A stretch of 64,000 nt of DNA from Mycolicibacterium canariasense (GTDB lineage: Bacteria; Actinomycetota; Actinomycetes; Mycobacteriales; Mycobacteriaceae). Shown one piece after another: positions 42,642-53,575 of this stretch. The stretch spans positions 1 to 64,000 of the forward strand of contig NZ_LQOL01000042.1 in the NCBI RefSeq assembly GCF_002101555.1, in the 5' to 3' direction. The first letter of the stretch is position 1. Each line of letters starts with the position of its first letter. The position numbers and the translations under genes were made by a program. The notes under the pieces were generated by a model. The model was given only the letters and a program-made list of their open reading frames with translations. It made no database searches and was not told where the DNA came from.

Positions 42642-45196
42642 GCCTTCTCCTGTACCCGCAGCGTCGGCATCCCGATCGGCACTTTGCGGCCGTTGGATTC
42701 GGTGAACTCGATCGTCGGATCCGCGACATCGGGGGCATTGACGAACGAGACGAACCGCGACAGCTTCTCGGGATCGTCGAGGACGCCCTTCCATTCGCAC
42801 GCGTAGCCGGCGACATGGCGCTCCATGGCCGCCTCGAACTCCGCGGCCAGCCCGAGTGAGTCGTTGCACACCACATCGCGCAGGTGATCCAGCCCGCCAT
42901 CCATGGCCTCCAGCCACGGGGCGGTGCGCTGCAACCGGTCGGCGGTGCGGATGTAGAACATCAGGAACCGGTCGATGTAGCGCACCAACGTCTCGTCGTC
43001 GAGGTCACCGGCCAGCAGCTTGGCATGCCGGGGCGACATGCCGCCGTTGCCGCAGACGTACAGGTTCCAGCCCTGTTCGGTGGCGATGATGCCGACGTCC
43101 TTGCTCTGCGCCTCGGCGCATTCGCGGGCGCAGCCGGACACGGCCATCTTGATCTTGTGCGGTGCCCGCAGACCGCGGTAGCGCTTCTCGATCTCGACGG
43201 CCATGTTCACCGAGTCCTGCTGCCCGTACCGGCACCAGGTACTGCCAACGCAACTCTTCACCGTGCGAAGGGATTTACCGTAGGCGTGCCCGGATTCCAT
43301 CCCGCCCTCGACCAGGCGGCGCCAGATCTGCGGTAACTGGTCGACCCGGGCACCGAACATGTCGATCCGCTGGCCACCGGTGATCTTGGTGTAGAGGCCG
43401 AAATCCCTGGCGATCTCGCCGATCAGGATCAGCTGCTCGGGGGTGATCTCCCCGCCGGGCGAGCGCGGCACCACCGAGTAGCTGCCGTTGCGTTGGATGT
43501 TGGCCAGGAAGTGATCGTTGGAATCCTGCAGCGAGGCCTGCTCACCGTCGAGCACATGATCCGAGCTGGTCGAGGCCAGGATGGAGGCGACGGTGGGTTT
43601 GCAGATATCGCAACCCTTTCCGGTGCCGAACTTCTCGATCAGGCCGGAGAAGGTGCGGATCTCGGTGGCGCTGATGATCTCGAACAGTTCGGCGCGAGAC
43701 TGGCTGAAGTGTTCGCACAGGGCCGTGGACTGCTCGACACCTTCGGCTTCCAGCAGCTGCTTGAGCAAGGGCACGCACGACCCGCAGGAAGTGCCGGCCA
43801 GCGTGCACTTCTTCAGGCCGGCGACGTCATCACAGCCGCCGCAGATCGCTTCTTTGAGATCACCTTTGGTGACGTTGTTGCACGAGCAGATCTGCGCGAT
43901 ATCGGGTAGCGCACCGACACCCAGCGCCGGTGCGGCACCGTCGGTCACCGGGGCGATCAGGGCCAATGGGTCGCCGGGCAGCTCACTGGCCACCATGGGC
44001 CGCAGCACCCCGTAGGCCGACGCGTCGCCCACCAGGATGCCGCCGAGCAGGGTCTTGGCATCATCGGAGAGCACCAGCTTGGCATAGGTCTGCTTGACCG
44101 GGTCGTTGACCACGACCTCCAGGCAGTTCGGGGTATGCCCTTGGGCGTCACCGAAACTCGCGACGTCGACACCGAGCAGCTTGAGCTTGGTGGACATGTC
44201 CGCCCCGGGGAACTCGGCCTGCCCGCCGAGCAACCGGTCGGCCACCACCTCGGCGGTGGTGTAGCCCGGGGCCACCAGGCCGTAGCAGCGGCCCTCGATG
44301 GCGGCCACCTCGCCGATCGCGTAGATGTTCGGATCGCTTGTCACACAGGACAGATCGGTCAGAACACCGCCGCGCTGCGCGATGTCCAGGCCGGCCGCGC
44401 GGGCCAGCTCGTCGCGCGGGCGAACCCCGGCGGCGAAGATGACCAGGCCGGCGTCGATGGTGCTGCCGTCGTTGAGCGAGACCCGCACCGCGTCGTCCAC
44501 GGCGGACCTGCGGATCGGCCGGTGCCGCTGCGCCGGCGCGATGCTCTCGGTGGCCACCGCGGTGTGCACCTCGATGCCCAGACCTTTGATCATCCGGCTC
44601 AACAGTGCACCACCGGCCTCGTCGAGCTGGTTGGCCATCAGGTGCGGTGACATCTCCAGCACGTGCGTCGTCAACCCGAAGCCGCGTAACGCGTTGGCGG
44701 CCTCCAGGCCGAGCAGGCCACCGCCGATCACCACGCCGACGGGGGTGTTGCTGTCCCGTGCCTTCTCTGCCCCCGCCCGGATGGCGTCCAGGTCGTCGAG
44801 GGTGCGGTAGACGTGCACCTGGGGCAGGTCGTGTCCGGGCACCGGCGGCACGAAGGCATACGAGCCGGTGGCCAGCACCAGTGCGTCGTAGTCCAGGACG
44901 CGGCCGTCGGCGGCGGTCACGGTCTTGGCGGCGCGATCGATCTCCCGGGCCGCCGAGCCGAGGTGCAGCACGACATCGTTGTCGCCTGCATAGTCATTGC
45001 CGGGCAGCGCCAGTTCCGCCCGGTCCCAATGCTCGGTGTAACCGGTCAGCCCCACGCGGTCGTACGCCGCGTCGGCCTCCTCCGAGAGGATGGTCACCCG
45101 CCACTCGCGGTGCACATCCCGGGACCTTAAGGCTTCGACGAACCGGTGTCCGACCATGCCGTGTCCGACCACGACGACGTGCTTGGCTGAGCGCAT
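42638..45196 (-). CDS. nirB: Assimilatory NADH-nitrite reductase large subunit
   Basis: An 852-residue multi-domain enzyme. An N-terminal FAD/NADH oxidoreductase (VVVVGHGMVGHRF, VIGGGLLGLEAA) is followed by a BFD-like [2Fe-2S] domain (CSCNNVTKGDL, TSCGSC) and a ferredoxin-like plus sirohaem/4Fe-4S domain with ligands in SCVGSTWCRYG and GCARECAEAQ. It reduces nitrite to ammonium in the cytoplasm. The ATG at 45196 was chosen because TACCGT ends 6 nt upstream, giving a leaderless transcript; a start at 45229 lies upstream of that box. nnaR and the chelatase gene nearby support sirohaem supply and control. Confidence 0.95.
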   Translation of the reverse strand: MRSAKHVVVVGHGMVGHRFVEALRSRDVHREWRVTILSEEADAAYDRVGLTGYTEHWDRAELALPGNDYAGDNDVVLHLGSAAREIDRAAKTVTAADGRVLDYDALVLATGSYAFVPPVPGHDLPQVHVYRTLDDLDAIRAGAEKARDSNTPVGVVIGGGLLGLEAANALRGFGLTTHVLEMSPHLMANQLDEAGGALLSRMIKGLGIEVHTAVATESIAPAQRHRPIRRSAVDDAVRVSLNDGSTIDAGLVIFAAGVRPRDELARAAGLDIAQRGGVLTDLSCVTSDPNIYAIGEVAAIEGRCYGLVAPGYTTAEVVADRLLGGQAEFPGADMSTKLKLLGVDVASFGDAQGHTPNCLEVVVNDPVKQTYAKLVLSDDAKTLLGGILVGDASAYGVLRPMVASELPGDPLALIAPVTDGAAPALGVGALPDIAQICSCNNVTKGDLKEAICGGCDDVAGLKKCTLAGTSCGSCVPLLKQLLEAEGVEQSTALCEHFSQSRAELFEIISATEIRTFSGLIEKFGTGKGCDICKPTVASILASTSSDHVLDGEQASLQDSNDHFLANIQRNGSYSVVPRSPGGEITPEQLILIGEIARDFGLYTKITGGQRIDMFGARVDQLPQIWRRLVEGGMESGHAYGKSLRTVKSCVGSTWCRYGQQDSVNMAVEIEKRYRGLRAPHKIKMAVSGCARECAEAQSKDVGIIATEQGWNLYVCGNGGMSPRHAKLLAGDLDDETLVRYIDRFLMFYIRTADRLQRTAPWLEAMDGGLDHLRDVVCNDSLGLAAEFEAAMERHVAGYACEWKGVLDDPEKLSRFVSFVNAPDVADPTIEFTESNGRKVPIGMPTLRVQEKA

Positions 45197-45202
45197 ACCG
45201 CG

Positions 45203-45208
45203 ACGGTA
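45203..45208 (-). promoter_or_regulatory. -10 box of leaderless nirBD
   Basis: On the minus strand TACCGT ends 6 nt before the nirB ATG, with no ribosome-binding site between. Confidence 0.5.
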
Positions 45209-45315
45209 GGTAGTCGATATTGCCGACATGTCGCGTCGTGTGAAGCAGCCGTCACGGTGTTCTCACAACGGGTCGCGGGCGCGTGTGAGTGGGTTCGTGC
45301 CGGCGCTGAAATCCG

Positions 45316-45356
45316 ACGTTGTGGTGGCGGTGAGGGCTTCGACGCCACCACAACGT
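45316..45356 (-). terminator. Hairpin terminator
   Basis: Perfect 14-bp arms ACGTTGTGGTGGCG and CGCCACCACAACGT (45316-45329, 45343-45356) flank a 13-nt loop, 11 bp after the end of the 45367 gene in its direction of transcription. Confidence 0.7.
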
Positions 45357-45366
45357 GAGAATCGGC

Positions 45367-46122
45367 CTACTTCCAGCGATCCAGGATCTCGGTGGTCTTC
45401 TCGGTCAGCGCCCACTGCAGGAACGGGCCGAAGGTGATCCGACCGACGCCGAGCGCGGTCAGCTCGGCCAGGTCGCTGGACGGCTGGACGGTGACGCTGA
45501 CGGGCAGCGGCACGGCTTTGACGAAGGTGCCCAGGCCCTCCGGATCTCGCAGACCCGCCGGGAACAACGAGTCGGCACCGGCCTGCGCGGCCAGCGTCAA
45601 CCGGTCGATACCGCGCTGGACCCGATCGGCTTCATCGCCCTCGTTCCTGAGGAAGATGTCGGTGCGGGCGTTGATCACCACGTGCACACCCGCCGTGTCG
45701 GCCGCCGCCCGCAGCTCCCCGACCAGAGCCGCGTGCTCTTCGGGGCTGCGCAGCCGGCCACCGTCGCGGTGCACGGTGTCCTCGAGGTTGAAGCCGACGG
45801 CGCCGGCGCCCAGCAGCCCCTCGATCAGCGCGGCCGGCGACTCGCCGTAACCCGACTCCACATCGACCGACACCGGTACGTCGACGGCAGCGGTGATCTG
45901 GGCGACCCGGGTCAGCAGATCATCGAAGCTCATCTGCTCCCCGTCGGGCTTGCCCAGCGAGTCCGCGACCGGGTGGCTGCCCACCGTCAGACCCTTGAAA
46001 CCCGCTTTCACCACGGTGTTCGCCGACCAGGCGTCCCACACCGTCGGTAATACGCCCGGGTTGCCCGGGCGGTGCAAGGCCAGCAGCGCGGCGGCCTTCG
46101 CGACCAGATCCTGATTCGACAA
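45367..46122 (-). CDS. Isocitrate lyase/PEP mutase-superfamily protein
   Basis: A 251-residue TIM-barrel protein with TVWDAWSANTVVKAG, the Mg-binding strand PVSVDVESGYG, NLEDTVH and NARTDIFL. These are features of carboxyvinyl-carboxyphosphonate phosphorylmutase/methylisocitrate lyase-like proteins. The substrate is unknown. The TTG at 46122 is preferred because GAGAGG lies 8 nt upstream; an in-frame ATG at 46173 exists. It is divergent from the sdh1-associated genes and separated from nirB by a strong hairpin. Confidence 0.8.
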   Translation of the reverse strand: MSNQDLVAKAAALLALHRPGNPGVLPTVWDAWSANTVVKAGFKGLTVGSHPVADSLGKPDGEQMSFDDLLTRVAQITAAVDVPVSVDVESGYGESPAALIEGLLGAGAVGFNLEDTVHRDGGRLRSPEEHAALVGELRAAADTAGVHVVINARTDIFLRNEGDEADRVQRGIDRLTLAAQAGADSLFPAGLRDPEGLGTFVKAVPLPVSVTVQPSSDLAELTALGVGRITFGPFLQWALTEKTTEILDRWK

Positions 46123-46238
46123 TTCGGTTACCTCTCGTTTCTCAGACGTGATCTGTCTCACTCTGAAGTCCATGTTGTGGCTAACATCGAATGCGTACTG
46201 TGATCCATGACACCCTTCAGCCCGAGGAGGTCACTAGT

Positions 46239-46541
46239 TTGTCCACTACGACCGAATTTGCCGAACTCCACGAATTGATCGGCGGCCTCCGTCGATGCGT
46301 CACATCGTTGGCGGCCCGGTACGGCGACAGCCCCGCGATGCGCCGCATCGTGAACGACGCCGAACGCATGCTCAACGATATCGACCGGCTCGATATCGAC
46401 GCCGAAGAGCTTGAAAGCGATCGCGGCGGACGAACAGTTCACCATCCACATTCGGTGGAGAAGATCTGCATCCCCGATACCGATTACGCAAGCGATTTCT
46501 GGCGCGACGTCGACGACGAAGGACTCGGCGGCACCCGCTGA
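46239..46541 (+). CDS. Conserved small protein upstream of sdh1 (Rv0250c-like)
   Basis: A 100-residue acidic protein: LSTTTEFAELHELIGG, a Cys in LRRCVTSLAAR, then a helical DAERMLNDIDRLDID and an acidic C-terminus (DFWRDVDDE). It matches the position and size of Rv0250c, directly before the succinate dehydrogenase genes. The TTG at 46239 is chosen because GAGGAGG ends 8 nt before it; an in-frame ATG at 46191 has no such signal. Function is unknown; an assembly or regulatory role with Sdh1 is possible. Confidence 0.72.
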   Translation: MSTTTEFAELHELIGGLRRCVTSLAARYGDSPAMRRIVNDAERMLNDIDRLDIDAEELESDRGGRTVHHPHSVEKICIPDTDYASDFWRDVDDEGLGGTR

Positions 46542-46587
46542 CGCCTGGGCGTCCGCGCCGGTTCACAACAGAAAAAGAGGGAACTCA

Positions 46588-47418
46588 GTGAGCGCACCGA
46601 CCTCGAATCGTCAAGGCACCGGCGTCTTCTCACCTACCAGAGCTCAGATCTCACAGCGCACCCTGCGCACCGACCGATGGTGGCAGTCACCGCTGATCGT
46701 GGATCTCGGGTTCGCCGCCTTCGTCATCTACGCGACGGTGCGCGCGTTCCTGCAGAACAACTACTACGTTCCCGCCTACCACTACCTCACGCCGTTCTAT
46801 TCGCCGTGCGTCAGCAAGGGCTGTGTGCCGGAAGCCAGTCACTTCTGGCCACAGTTCCTTCCCGACGTGTGGTGGCTGCCGTATGCGGCGCTGTCGCTGC
46901 CGTTCCTGCTGCTGTTCCGGCTGACCTGCTATTACTACCGGGGCGCCTACTACCGCTCGGTGTGGCAATCCCCCACCGCCTGCGCTGTCGCCGAACCGCA
47001 TGCCACCTACACCGGTGAGACGCGCCTGCCGCTGATCATCCAGAACACCCACCGGTACTTCTTCTACATCGCCGGGATCATCTCGGTGATCAACACCTAC
47101 GACGCGATCGTCGCCTTCCATTCGGACAAGACCGCCAGCGGTTTCGGTTTCGGCCTGGGCAACATCATCCTGCTGGTCAACGTGATCATGCTGTGGGTGT
47201 ACACGCTGTCCTGCCATTCGTGCCGGCACGTCACCGGCGGCAGGCTCAAGCATTTCTCCAAACACCCCGTTCGCTACTGGATCTGGACCCAGGTGTCGCG
47301 TCTGAACACCCGGCACAAGTTGTACGCCTGGGTGACGCTGGGCACCCTGATGCTCACCGACTTCTACATCATGCTGGTCGCCAGTGGGACCATCAGCGAC
47401 CTGAGATTTGTTGGCTAG
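46588..47418 (+). CDS. Succinate dehydrogenase 1 membrane anchor subunit (Rv0249c-like)
   Basis: A 276-residue membrane protein with about five hydrophobic helices. Conserved-looking polar positions include NTHRYFFYIAG and the Cys/His-rich YTLSCHSCRHVTGG, which may take part in haem or quinone contacts. It is the fused-type anchor of mycobacterial Sdh1. The GTG at 46588 follows an AAAGAGGG ribosome-binding site. sdhA follows after 37 bp. Confidence 0.88.
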   Translation: MSAPTSNRQGTGVFSPTRAQISQRTLRTDRWWQSPLIVDLGFAAFVIYATVRAFLQNNYYVPAYHYLTPFYSPCVSKGCVPEASHFWPQFLPDVWWLPYAALSLPFLLLFRLTCYYYRGAYYRSVWQSPTACAVAEPHATYTGETRLPLIIQNTHRYFFYIAGIISVINTYDAIVAFHSDKTASGFGFGLGNIILLVNVIMLWVYTLSCHSCRHVTGGRLKHFSKHPVRYWIWTQVSRLNTRHKLYAWVTLGTLMLTDFYIMLVASGTISDLRFVG

Positions 47419-47455
47419 AAACACAATTCGATAGCGGATCAAGCGAGGATCATTT

Positions 47456-49360
47456 ATGGCTGAACTCGAACGGCACGAGTACGACGTAGTCGTCATCGGA
47501 GCCGGCGGGGCGGGACTGCGCGCGGTGATCGAGGCCCGGGAACGGGGCCTGCGCGTCGCGGTCGTGACGAAATCACTGTTCGGCAAGGCGCACACCGTGA
47601 TGGCCGAGGGTGGCTGCGCGGCGGCCATGCGCAACGTCAACACCAAGGACTCCTGGCAGGTGCACTTCGGTGACACCATGCGCGGCGGCAAGTTCCTGAA
47701 CAACTGGCGGATGGCGGAGCTGCACGCCCAGGAAGCCCCGGACCGGGTGTGGGAGCTGGAGACCTACGGTGCGCTGTTCGACCGCACCAAGGACGGCAAG
47801 ATCAGCCAGCGCAACTTCGGCGGACACACCTACCCGCGGTTGGCCCACGTCGGCGACCGCACCGGCCTGGAGATCATCCGCACTTTGCAGCAGAAGATCG
47901 TGTCCCTGCAGCAGGAGGACAAGCGCGAACTCGGCGATTACGAGGCCCGCATCAAGGTCTTCCACGAAACGTCGATCACCGACCTGATCAAAGACGGCAA
48001 CAAGATCGCCGGCGCGTTCGGGTACTACCGCGAGACCGGCAATTTCGTGCTGTTCTCCGCCCCCGCGGTGGTGCTGGCGACCGGCGGTATCGGCAAGTCG
48101 TTCAAGGTGTCGTCCAACTCGTGGGAGTACACCGGCGACGGGCACGCGCTGGCCCTGCGTGCGGGATCCAGCCTGATCAACATGGAGTTCATCCAGTTCC
48201 ACCCCACCGGCATGGTGTGGCCGCTGTCGGTGAAGGGGATCCTGGTCACCGAGGGCGTGCGCGGTGACGGCGGGGTGCTCAAGAACTCCGAGGGCAAACG
48301 GTTCATGTTCGACTACATCCCCGAGGTGTTCAAGGGCCAGTACGCCGAAACCGAGGAAGAGGCCGACCAGTGGCTCAAAGATAACGACTCCGCCCGCCGC
48401 ACCCCTGACCTGCTGCCCCGCGACGAGGTGGCCCGGGCCATCAACGAAGAGGTGAAGGCCGGCCGGGGTTCGCCGCACGGCGGCGTGTACCTCGACATCG
48501 CATCCCGCATGCCGGCCGAAGAGATCAAGCGTCGGCTGCCGTCGATGTACCACCAGTTCATCGAGCTGGCCGAGGTCGACATCACCAAGGACGAGATGGA
48601 GGTCGGTCCGACCTGCCACTACGTGATGGGCGGTATCGAGGTCGACCCGGACAGCGGGGCCGGCGCCACCCCGGGGCTGTTCGCGGCGGGCGAGTGCTCC
48701 GGCGGGATGCACGGCTCCAACCGGCTGGGCGGTAATTCGCTGTCGGATCTGCTGGTGTTCGGGCGCCGCGCCGGGCTCGGCGCCGCCGACTACGTCCGCG
48801 GCCTCACCGACCGCCCCACCGTGAGCGAGGAGGCCCTCGAAGCGGCCACCACGCTGGCGCTGGCACCCTTCGAGCCCAAGGCGAATCCGGAGAACCCGTA
48901 CACGCTGCACGCCGAACTGCAGCAGTCGATGAACGACCTGGCCGGCATCATCCGCAAGGAGAACGAGCTGCAAGAGGTGCTGGTCAAGATCGACGAGCTG
49001 AAGGCCCGCTACGCCAATGTCGTCGTCGAGGGCGGCCGCGTCTTCAACCCGGGCTGGCACCTGGCCATCGACATGCGCAACATGCTGCTGGTCAGCGAGT
49101 GTGTCGCCAAGGCCGCGCTACAGCGCACGGAGAGCCGCGGCGGGCACACCCGCGACGACCACCCGGCGATGGACGCCAACTGGCGCAACACCCTGCTGGT
49201 GTGCCGCGCGACCGACGCTGGGGTGGTCCCGGACGTGACGGTGACGCCGGAGCCACAGGTCCCGATGCGGCCCGACCTGCTGGCCACGTTCGAACTGTCC
49301 GAGTTGAAGAAGTACTACACCGCCGCCGAACTGGCCGAACACCCCGACTGGAAGAACTGA
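47456..49360 (+). CDS. sdhA: Succinate dehydrogenase 1 flavoprotein subunit
   Basis: A 634-residue flavoprotein. FAD-binding GAGGAGLRAVIEA, the flavin-attachment-type His in GKAHTVMAEGGCAAAM, the substrate loop QFHPTGMVW and the active-site region GGMHGSNRLGGNSLSDLLVFG are present. It oxidises succinate to fumarate with SdhB and the membrane anchor. It corresponds to Rv0248c. Confidence 0.95.
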   Translation: MAELERHEYDVVVIGAGGAGLRAVIEARERGLRVAVVTKSLFGKAHTVMAEGGCAAAMRNVNTKDSWQVHFGDTMRGGKFLNNWRMAELHAQEAPDRVWELETYGALFDRTKDGKISQRNFGGHTYPRLAHVGDRTGLEIIRTLQQKIVSLQQEDKRELGDYEARIKVFHETSITDLIKDGNKIAGAFGYYRETGNFVLFSAPAVVLATGGIGKSFKVSSNSWEYTGDGHALALRAGSSLINMEFIQFHPTGMVWPLSVKGILVTEGVRGDGGVLKNSEGKRFMFDYIPEVFKGQYAETEEEADQWLKDNDSARRTPDLLPRDEVARAINEEVKAGRGSPHGGVYLDIASRMPAEEIKRRLPSMYHQFIELAEVDITKDEMEVGPTCHYVMGGIEVDPDSGAGATPGLFAAGECSGGMHGSNRLGGNSLSDLLVFGRRAGLGAADYVRGLTDRPTVSEEALEAATTLALAPFEPKANPENPYTLHAELQQSMNDLAGIIRKENELQEVLVKIDELKARYANVVVEGGRVFNPGWHLAIDMRNMLLVSECVAKAALQRTESRGGHTRDDHPAMDANWRNTLLVCRATDAGVVPDVTVTPEPQVPMRPDLLATFELSELKKYYTAAELAEHPDWKN

Positions 49361-49361
49361 T

Positions 49362-50111
49362 ATGAGTGCGTACAACGCGAATCTGAGGGTCTGGCGCGGT
49401 GATCCGGCCGGTGGCGACCTGCAGGACTACACCGTCGAGGTCAACGACGGCGAGGTGGTGCTCGACATCATCCACCGGTTGCAGGCCACGCAGACGCCGG
49501 ACCTGGCGGTCCGCTGGAACTGCAAGGCCGGCAAGTGCGGGTCCTGCTCGGCGGAGATCAACGGCCGGCCCCGCCTGATGTGCATGACGCGCATGTCGAC
49601 GTTCGACCCGTCCGAGACCGTGACGGTGACGCCGCTGCGTACCTTCCCGGTGATGCGCGACCTGGTGACCGATGTGTCCTTCAACTACGAGAAGGCGCGC
49701 CAGATCCCGTCGTTCACCCCGCCCAAGGACCTGCAGCCCGGTGAATACCGGATGCAGCAGGAGGACGTGAACCGCAGCCAGGAGTTCCGCAAGTGCATCG
49801 AGTGCTTCCTGTGCCAGAACGTCTGCCACGTGGTGCGTGACCACGAGGAGAACAAGCAGAACTTCGCCGGTCCGCGCTTCCACATGCGTATCGCCGAGTT
49901 GGACATGCATCCACTGGACGTGGTGGATCGCCAGGAGATGGCCCAGGACGAGTTCGGACTGGGCTACTGCAATATCACCAAGTGCTGCACCGAGGTGTGT
50001 CCCGAGCACATCAAGATCACCGACAATGCGCTGATCCCGATGAAAGAGCGTGTCGCCGACCGCAAGTACGACCCGATTGTGTGGCTGGGGAACAAGCTGT
50101 TCCGGCGATGA
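49362..50111 (+). CDS. sdhB: Succinate dehydrogenase 1 iron-sulphur subunit
   Basis: A 249-residue protein with a [2Fe-2S] domain (WNCKAGKCGSCSAEING, with a later Cys in LMCMT) and a C-terminal dicluster domain with ligands in CIECFLCQNVCH and CNITKCCTEVCPEH. It starts 1 nt after the sdhA stop. It corresponds to Rv0247c. A 24-nt direct repeat begins inside its last codons. Confidence 0.95.
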   Translation: MSAYNANLRVWRGDPAGGDLQDYTVEVNDGEVVLDIIHRLQATQTPDLAVRWNCKAGKCGSCSAEINGRPRLMCMTRMSTFDPSETVTVTPLRTFPVMRDLVTDVSFNYEKARQIPSFTPPKDLQPGEYRMQQEDVNRSQEFRKCIECFLCQNVCHVVRDHEENKQNFAGPRFHMRIAELDMHPLDVVDRQEMAQDEFGLGYCNITKCCTEVCPEHIKITDNALIPMKERVADRKYDPIVWLGNKLFRR

Positions 50112-50162
50112 GCGCTTGCGCGAAGAGCAAACGGCACCGATGAGCGCTTGCGCGAAGAGCAG
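50107..50162 (+). repeat. 24-nt direct repeat, two copies
   Basis: CGATGAGCGCTTGCGCGAAG followed by AGCA occurs at 50107-50130 and identically at 50139-50162, a period of 32 nt. The first copy contains the sdhB stop codon. Confidence 0.85.
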
Positions 50163-50176
50163 ACAACCGCGCTGAG

Positions 50177-50216
50177 ATCCGTGAGCATGCGCTCAGATCC
50201 GTGAGCGTGCGCTCAG
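50177..50216 (+). repeat. 20-nt tandem repeat, two copies
   Basis: GATCCGTGAGCATGCGCTCA (50177-50196) is followed at once by the same unit with one A-to-G change (50197-50216), then the start of a third (GATCG). Each unit contains TGAGC...GCTCA arms able to form a small hairpin. Confidence 0.8.
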
Positions 50217-50359
50217 ATCGCGTTCGGCCGCGAAATCACACTCTGAGTGCACACTCGATGTCCGGGACCCACGGCCATGCGAGCCCACAACCACAGGCGC
50301 CGGGCGTACGGTTGGTGGGGGAGACCGAAAAACGTCCGATCAGCGACGAAAGGACCTCG

Positions 50360-50521
50360 ATGACACTGCGTGGAATCAACAGCGTCAACGACATTCGGAC
50401 CGCGATCCGCGAGCTGACCGCCCGCGCCGCACTGGCCCGCAAGGAGGGCCGGCCCGGTGATGCGGCCGAAATCGAACAGCGGATAGCCCGCTACCGCGAC
50501 GAGCTCGCCGGGCGGCCCTGA
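50360..50521 (+). CDS. Small helical protein, function unknown
   Basis: A 53-residue protein beginning MTLRGINSVNDIRTAIREL and ending DELAGRP, predicted to be two amphipathic helices rich in Arg, Ala and Glu. GAAAGGA precedes the ATG at 50360. It converges with the flavin reductase gene 2 bp away. No family is recognised, but start signal, length and composition favour a real gene. Confidence 0.6.
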   Translation: MTLRGINSVNDIRTAIRELTARAALARKEGRPGDAAEIEQRIARYRDELAGRP

Positions 50522-50523
50522 CC

Positions 50524-52027
<1,504 letters not shown>

Positions 52028-52060
52028 GGTCCGGCTCAGGCTGAACGGAACCCTGACGGG

Positions 52061-53425
52061 CTATTTGGCCTTCGCTTCCCCGTAGTAGCTGTACGAGTAC
52101 GCATACCCGGAACTGCCTTTTGCCGGAATCATTGTGAACACCGAACCCAACAAAGTCGCACCGACACCCTTGAGGCTCTCCACCGCCTGTACCAGTTGTT
52201 CTCGTTTCGTCTGGCCGTACCGCACCATGATGAGAGCACCATCCGCGTTCGCCGCGAGGATCGCGGCATCCGTCACGGCCAGTAGCGGCGAGGAGTCGAC
52301 GATCACGTAGTCGAACCGGGCCCGCAGCTCGGCCAGGACCTTGGTCGCGGCGTTGGACGCCAAGAGTTCACTGGGGTTGGGCGGCGTAGCACCGGCAGCC
52401 AGCACGGTGACTCCCTCGAATGCGCAGGGCTGCAGAGCTTCCTCCAATGGCACAGCACCACTGAGCACCGTGCTGAATCCGACGGCACCCACGAGGTCGA
52501 GGTACTTATGGACCGTCGGTCGACGCATATCTCCGTCGACCAGCGCCACGTTGTTGCCGCTCTCGGCCAACGCCAAGGCGATGTTGATCGCCGTGGTGGA
52601 CTTTCCCTCGTTCGGGATCGAACTGGTGATGACGATGACCCGCGGTGGGTTGTCGACGGCAAGAAAGCTCAAGTTGGTGCGGAGCTTTCGGAACGACTCT
52701 GCGATGGCACTGTTGTCCTTGCCGAAGAAGATGGCAGGCGCCTTCCGGCGCTCTTTATCGAGCTGGATTCCGCCGACCACACCTACTCCGGTGATGTCCT
52801 CCAAGACTTCCCGGGTCTTGACAGTGTTGTCGAGGACATCGCGAACGATGGCCAAGCCGATCCCGAGCGCCAGCCCTGCAGCAACTCCGAGGAGGATGTT
52901 CCTGGCCTTCTTCGGGCTGACCGGAGCATCGGGGACCGAGGCTCGCTGCTCCACGACGACGCGGGCATCTGGCTTGGCACCGCCCTCCACGGTCTCCAAT
53001 TCCTTGACCATTACCACGAATTCGTCCGAGAGCGCGTTGGCGATATCACGCGCGCGAACCGGGGATGGATCGAGTACATCGACGTCGATCAGCACCGTCC
53101 CCGTCTTCGCCGTCGCCTTCACCTTCTCTTGCAGCGCTTCAGCTGTCATATCGAGTCCGAGCTTGTCGATGGTTCGCTGCGCGACCGTCTCGCCCATCAG
53201 CAGTTGTGCATAGGACACGACACGCTCTTGCGAGAAGCGGTTGCCCTGGTAGATATCCGAAACACTGGATGCCGTCGAAGCCGATACGAAGAGCCGGGTG
53301 GATGCCTGGTACAACGGCGTCGTCAACAGTGTCACGATTCCCGCGACTGCGGTCGCCAGCAGTACCGATGCGGCGATGGTGATCCACCGAGCCCGAATCA
53401 ACTTCAAGAAGTCTTGTAGGTTCAA
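52061..53425 (-). CDS. Wzz-domain/BY-type tyrosine autokinase for polysaccharide synthesis
   Basis: A 454-residue fusion. It has an N-terminal Wzz chain-length region with two membrane segments (ASVLLATAVAGIVTLL and NILLGVAAGLALGIG), then a cytoplasmic BY-kinase with Walker A IPNEGKST, Walker A' VALVDGDMRR and Walker B YVIVDSSPL. The C-terminal Tyr cluster YAYSYSYYG is the autophosphorylation tail. It controls export and length of surface polysaccharide. The TTG at 53425 puts the start at NLQDFLKLIRARW, where homologues begin; AAGGG lies 6 nt upstream. The frame stays open to 53557. Confidence 0.85.
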   Translation of the reverse strand: MNLQDFLKLIRARWITIAASVLLATAVAGIVTLLTTPLYQASTRLFVSASTASSVSDIYQGNRFSQERVVSYAQLLMGETVAQRTIDKLGLDMTAEALQEKVKATAKTGTVLIDVDVLDPSPVRARDIANALSDEFVVMVKELETVEGGAKPDARVVVEQRASVPDAPVSPKKARNILLGVAAGLALGIGLAIVRDVLDNTVKTREVLEDITGVGVVGGIQLDKERRKAPAIFFGKDNSAIAESFRKLRTNLSFLAVDNPPRVIVITSSIPNEGKSTTAINIALALAESGNNVALVDGDMRRPTVHKYLDLVGAVGFSTVLSGAVPLEEALQPCAFEGVTVLAAGATPPNPSELLASNAATKVLAELRARFDYVIVDSSPLLAVTDAAILAANADGALIMVRYGQTKREQLVQAVESLKGVGATLLGSVFTMIPAKGSSGYAYSYSYYGEAKAK

Positions 53426-53575
53426 AGCCAACCCTTCGCCGTGAATCTTGCGCGTCTCAGTGCCCTGCGGCTCGAACTCTGACGTTCGGGCAGCATACCG
53501 CCGGCGTTCGATCCTGACCGCCTCAAATCGCCCTCCTGGGGTCAGGGCGGCAGTCATACGACGCCCGAACCCGGG

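Noticed and set aside
45209..45300. Possible Crp or GlnR site upstream of nirB
   Set aside because: GTGA and TCAC half-sites occur but with 8-nt rather than 6-nt spacing, and no convincing GlnR box was found by eye.
47573..49060. 495-codon minus-strand frame
   Set aside because: Antisense shadow of sdhA.
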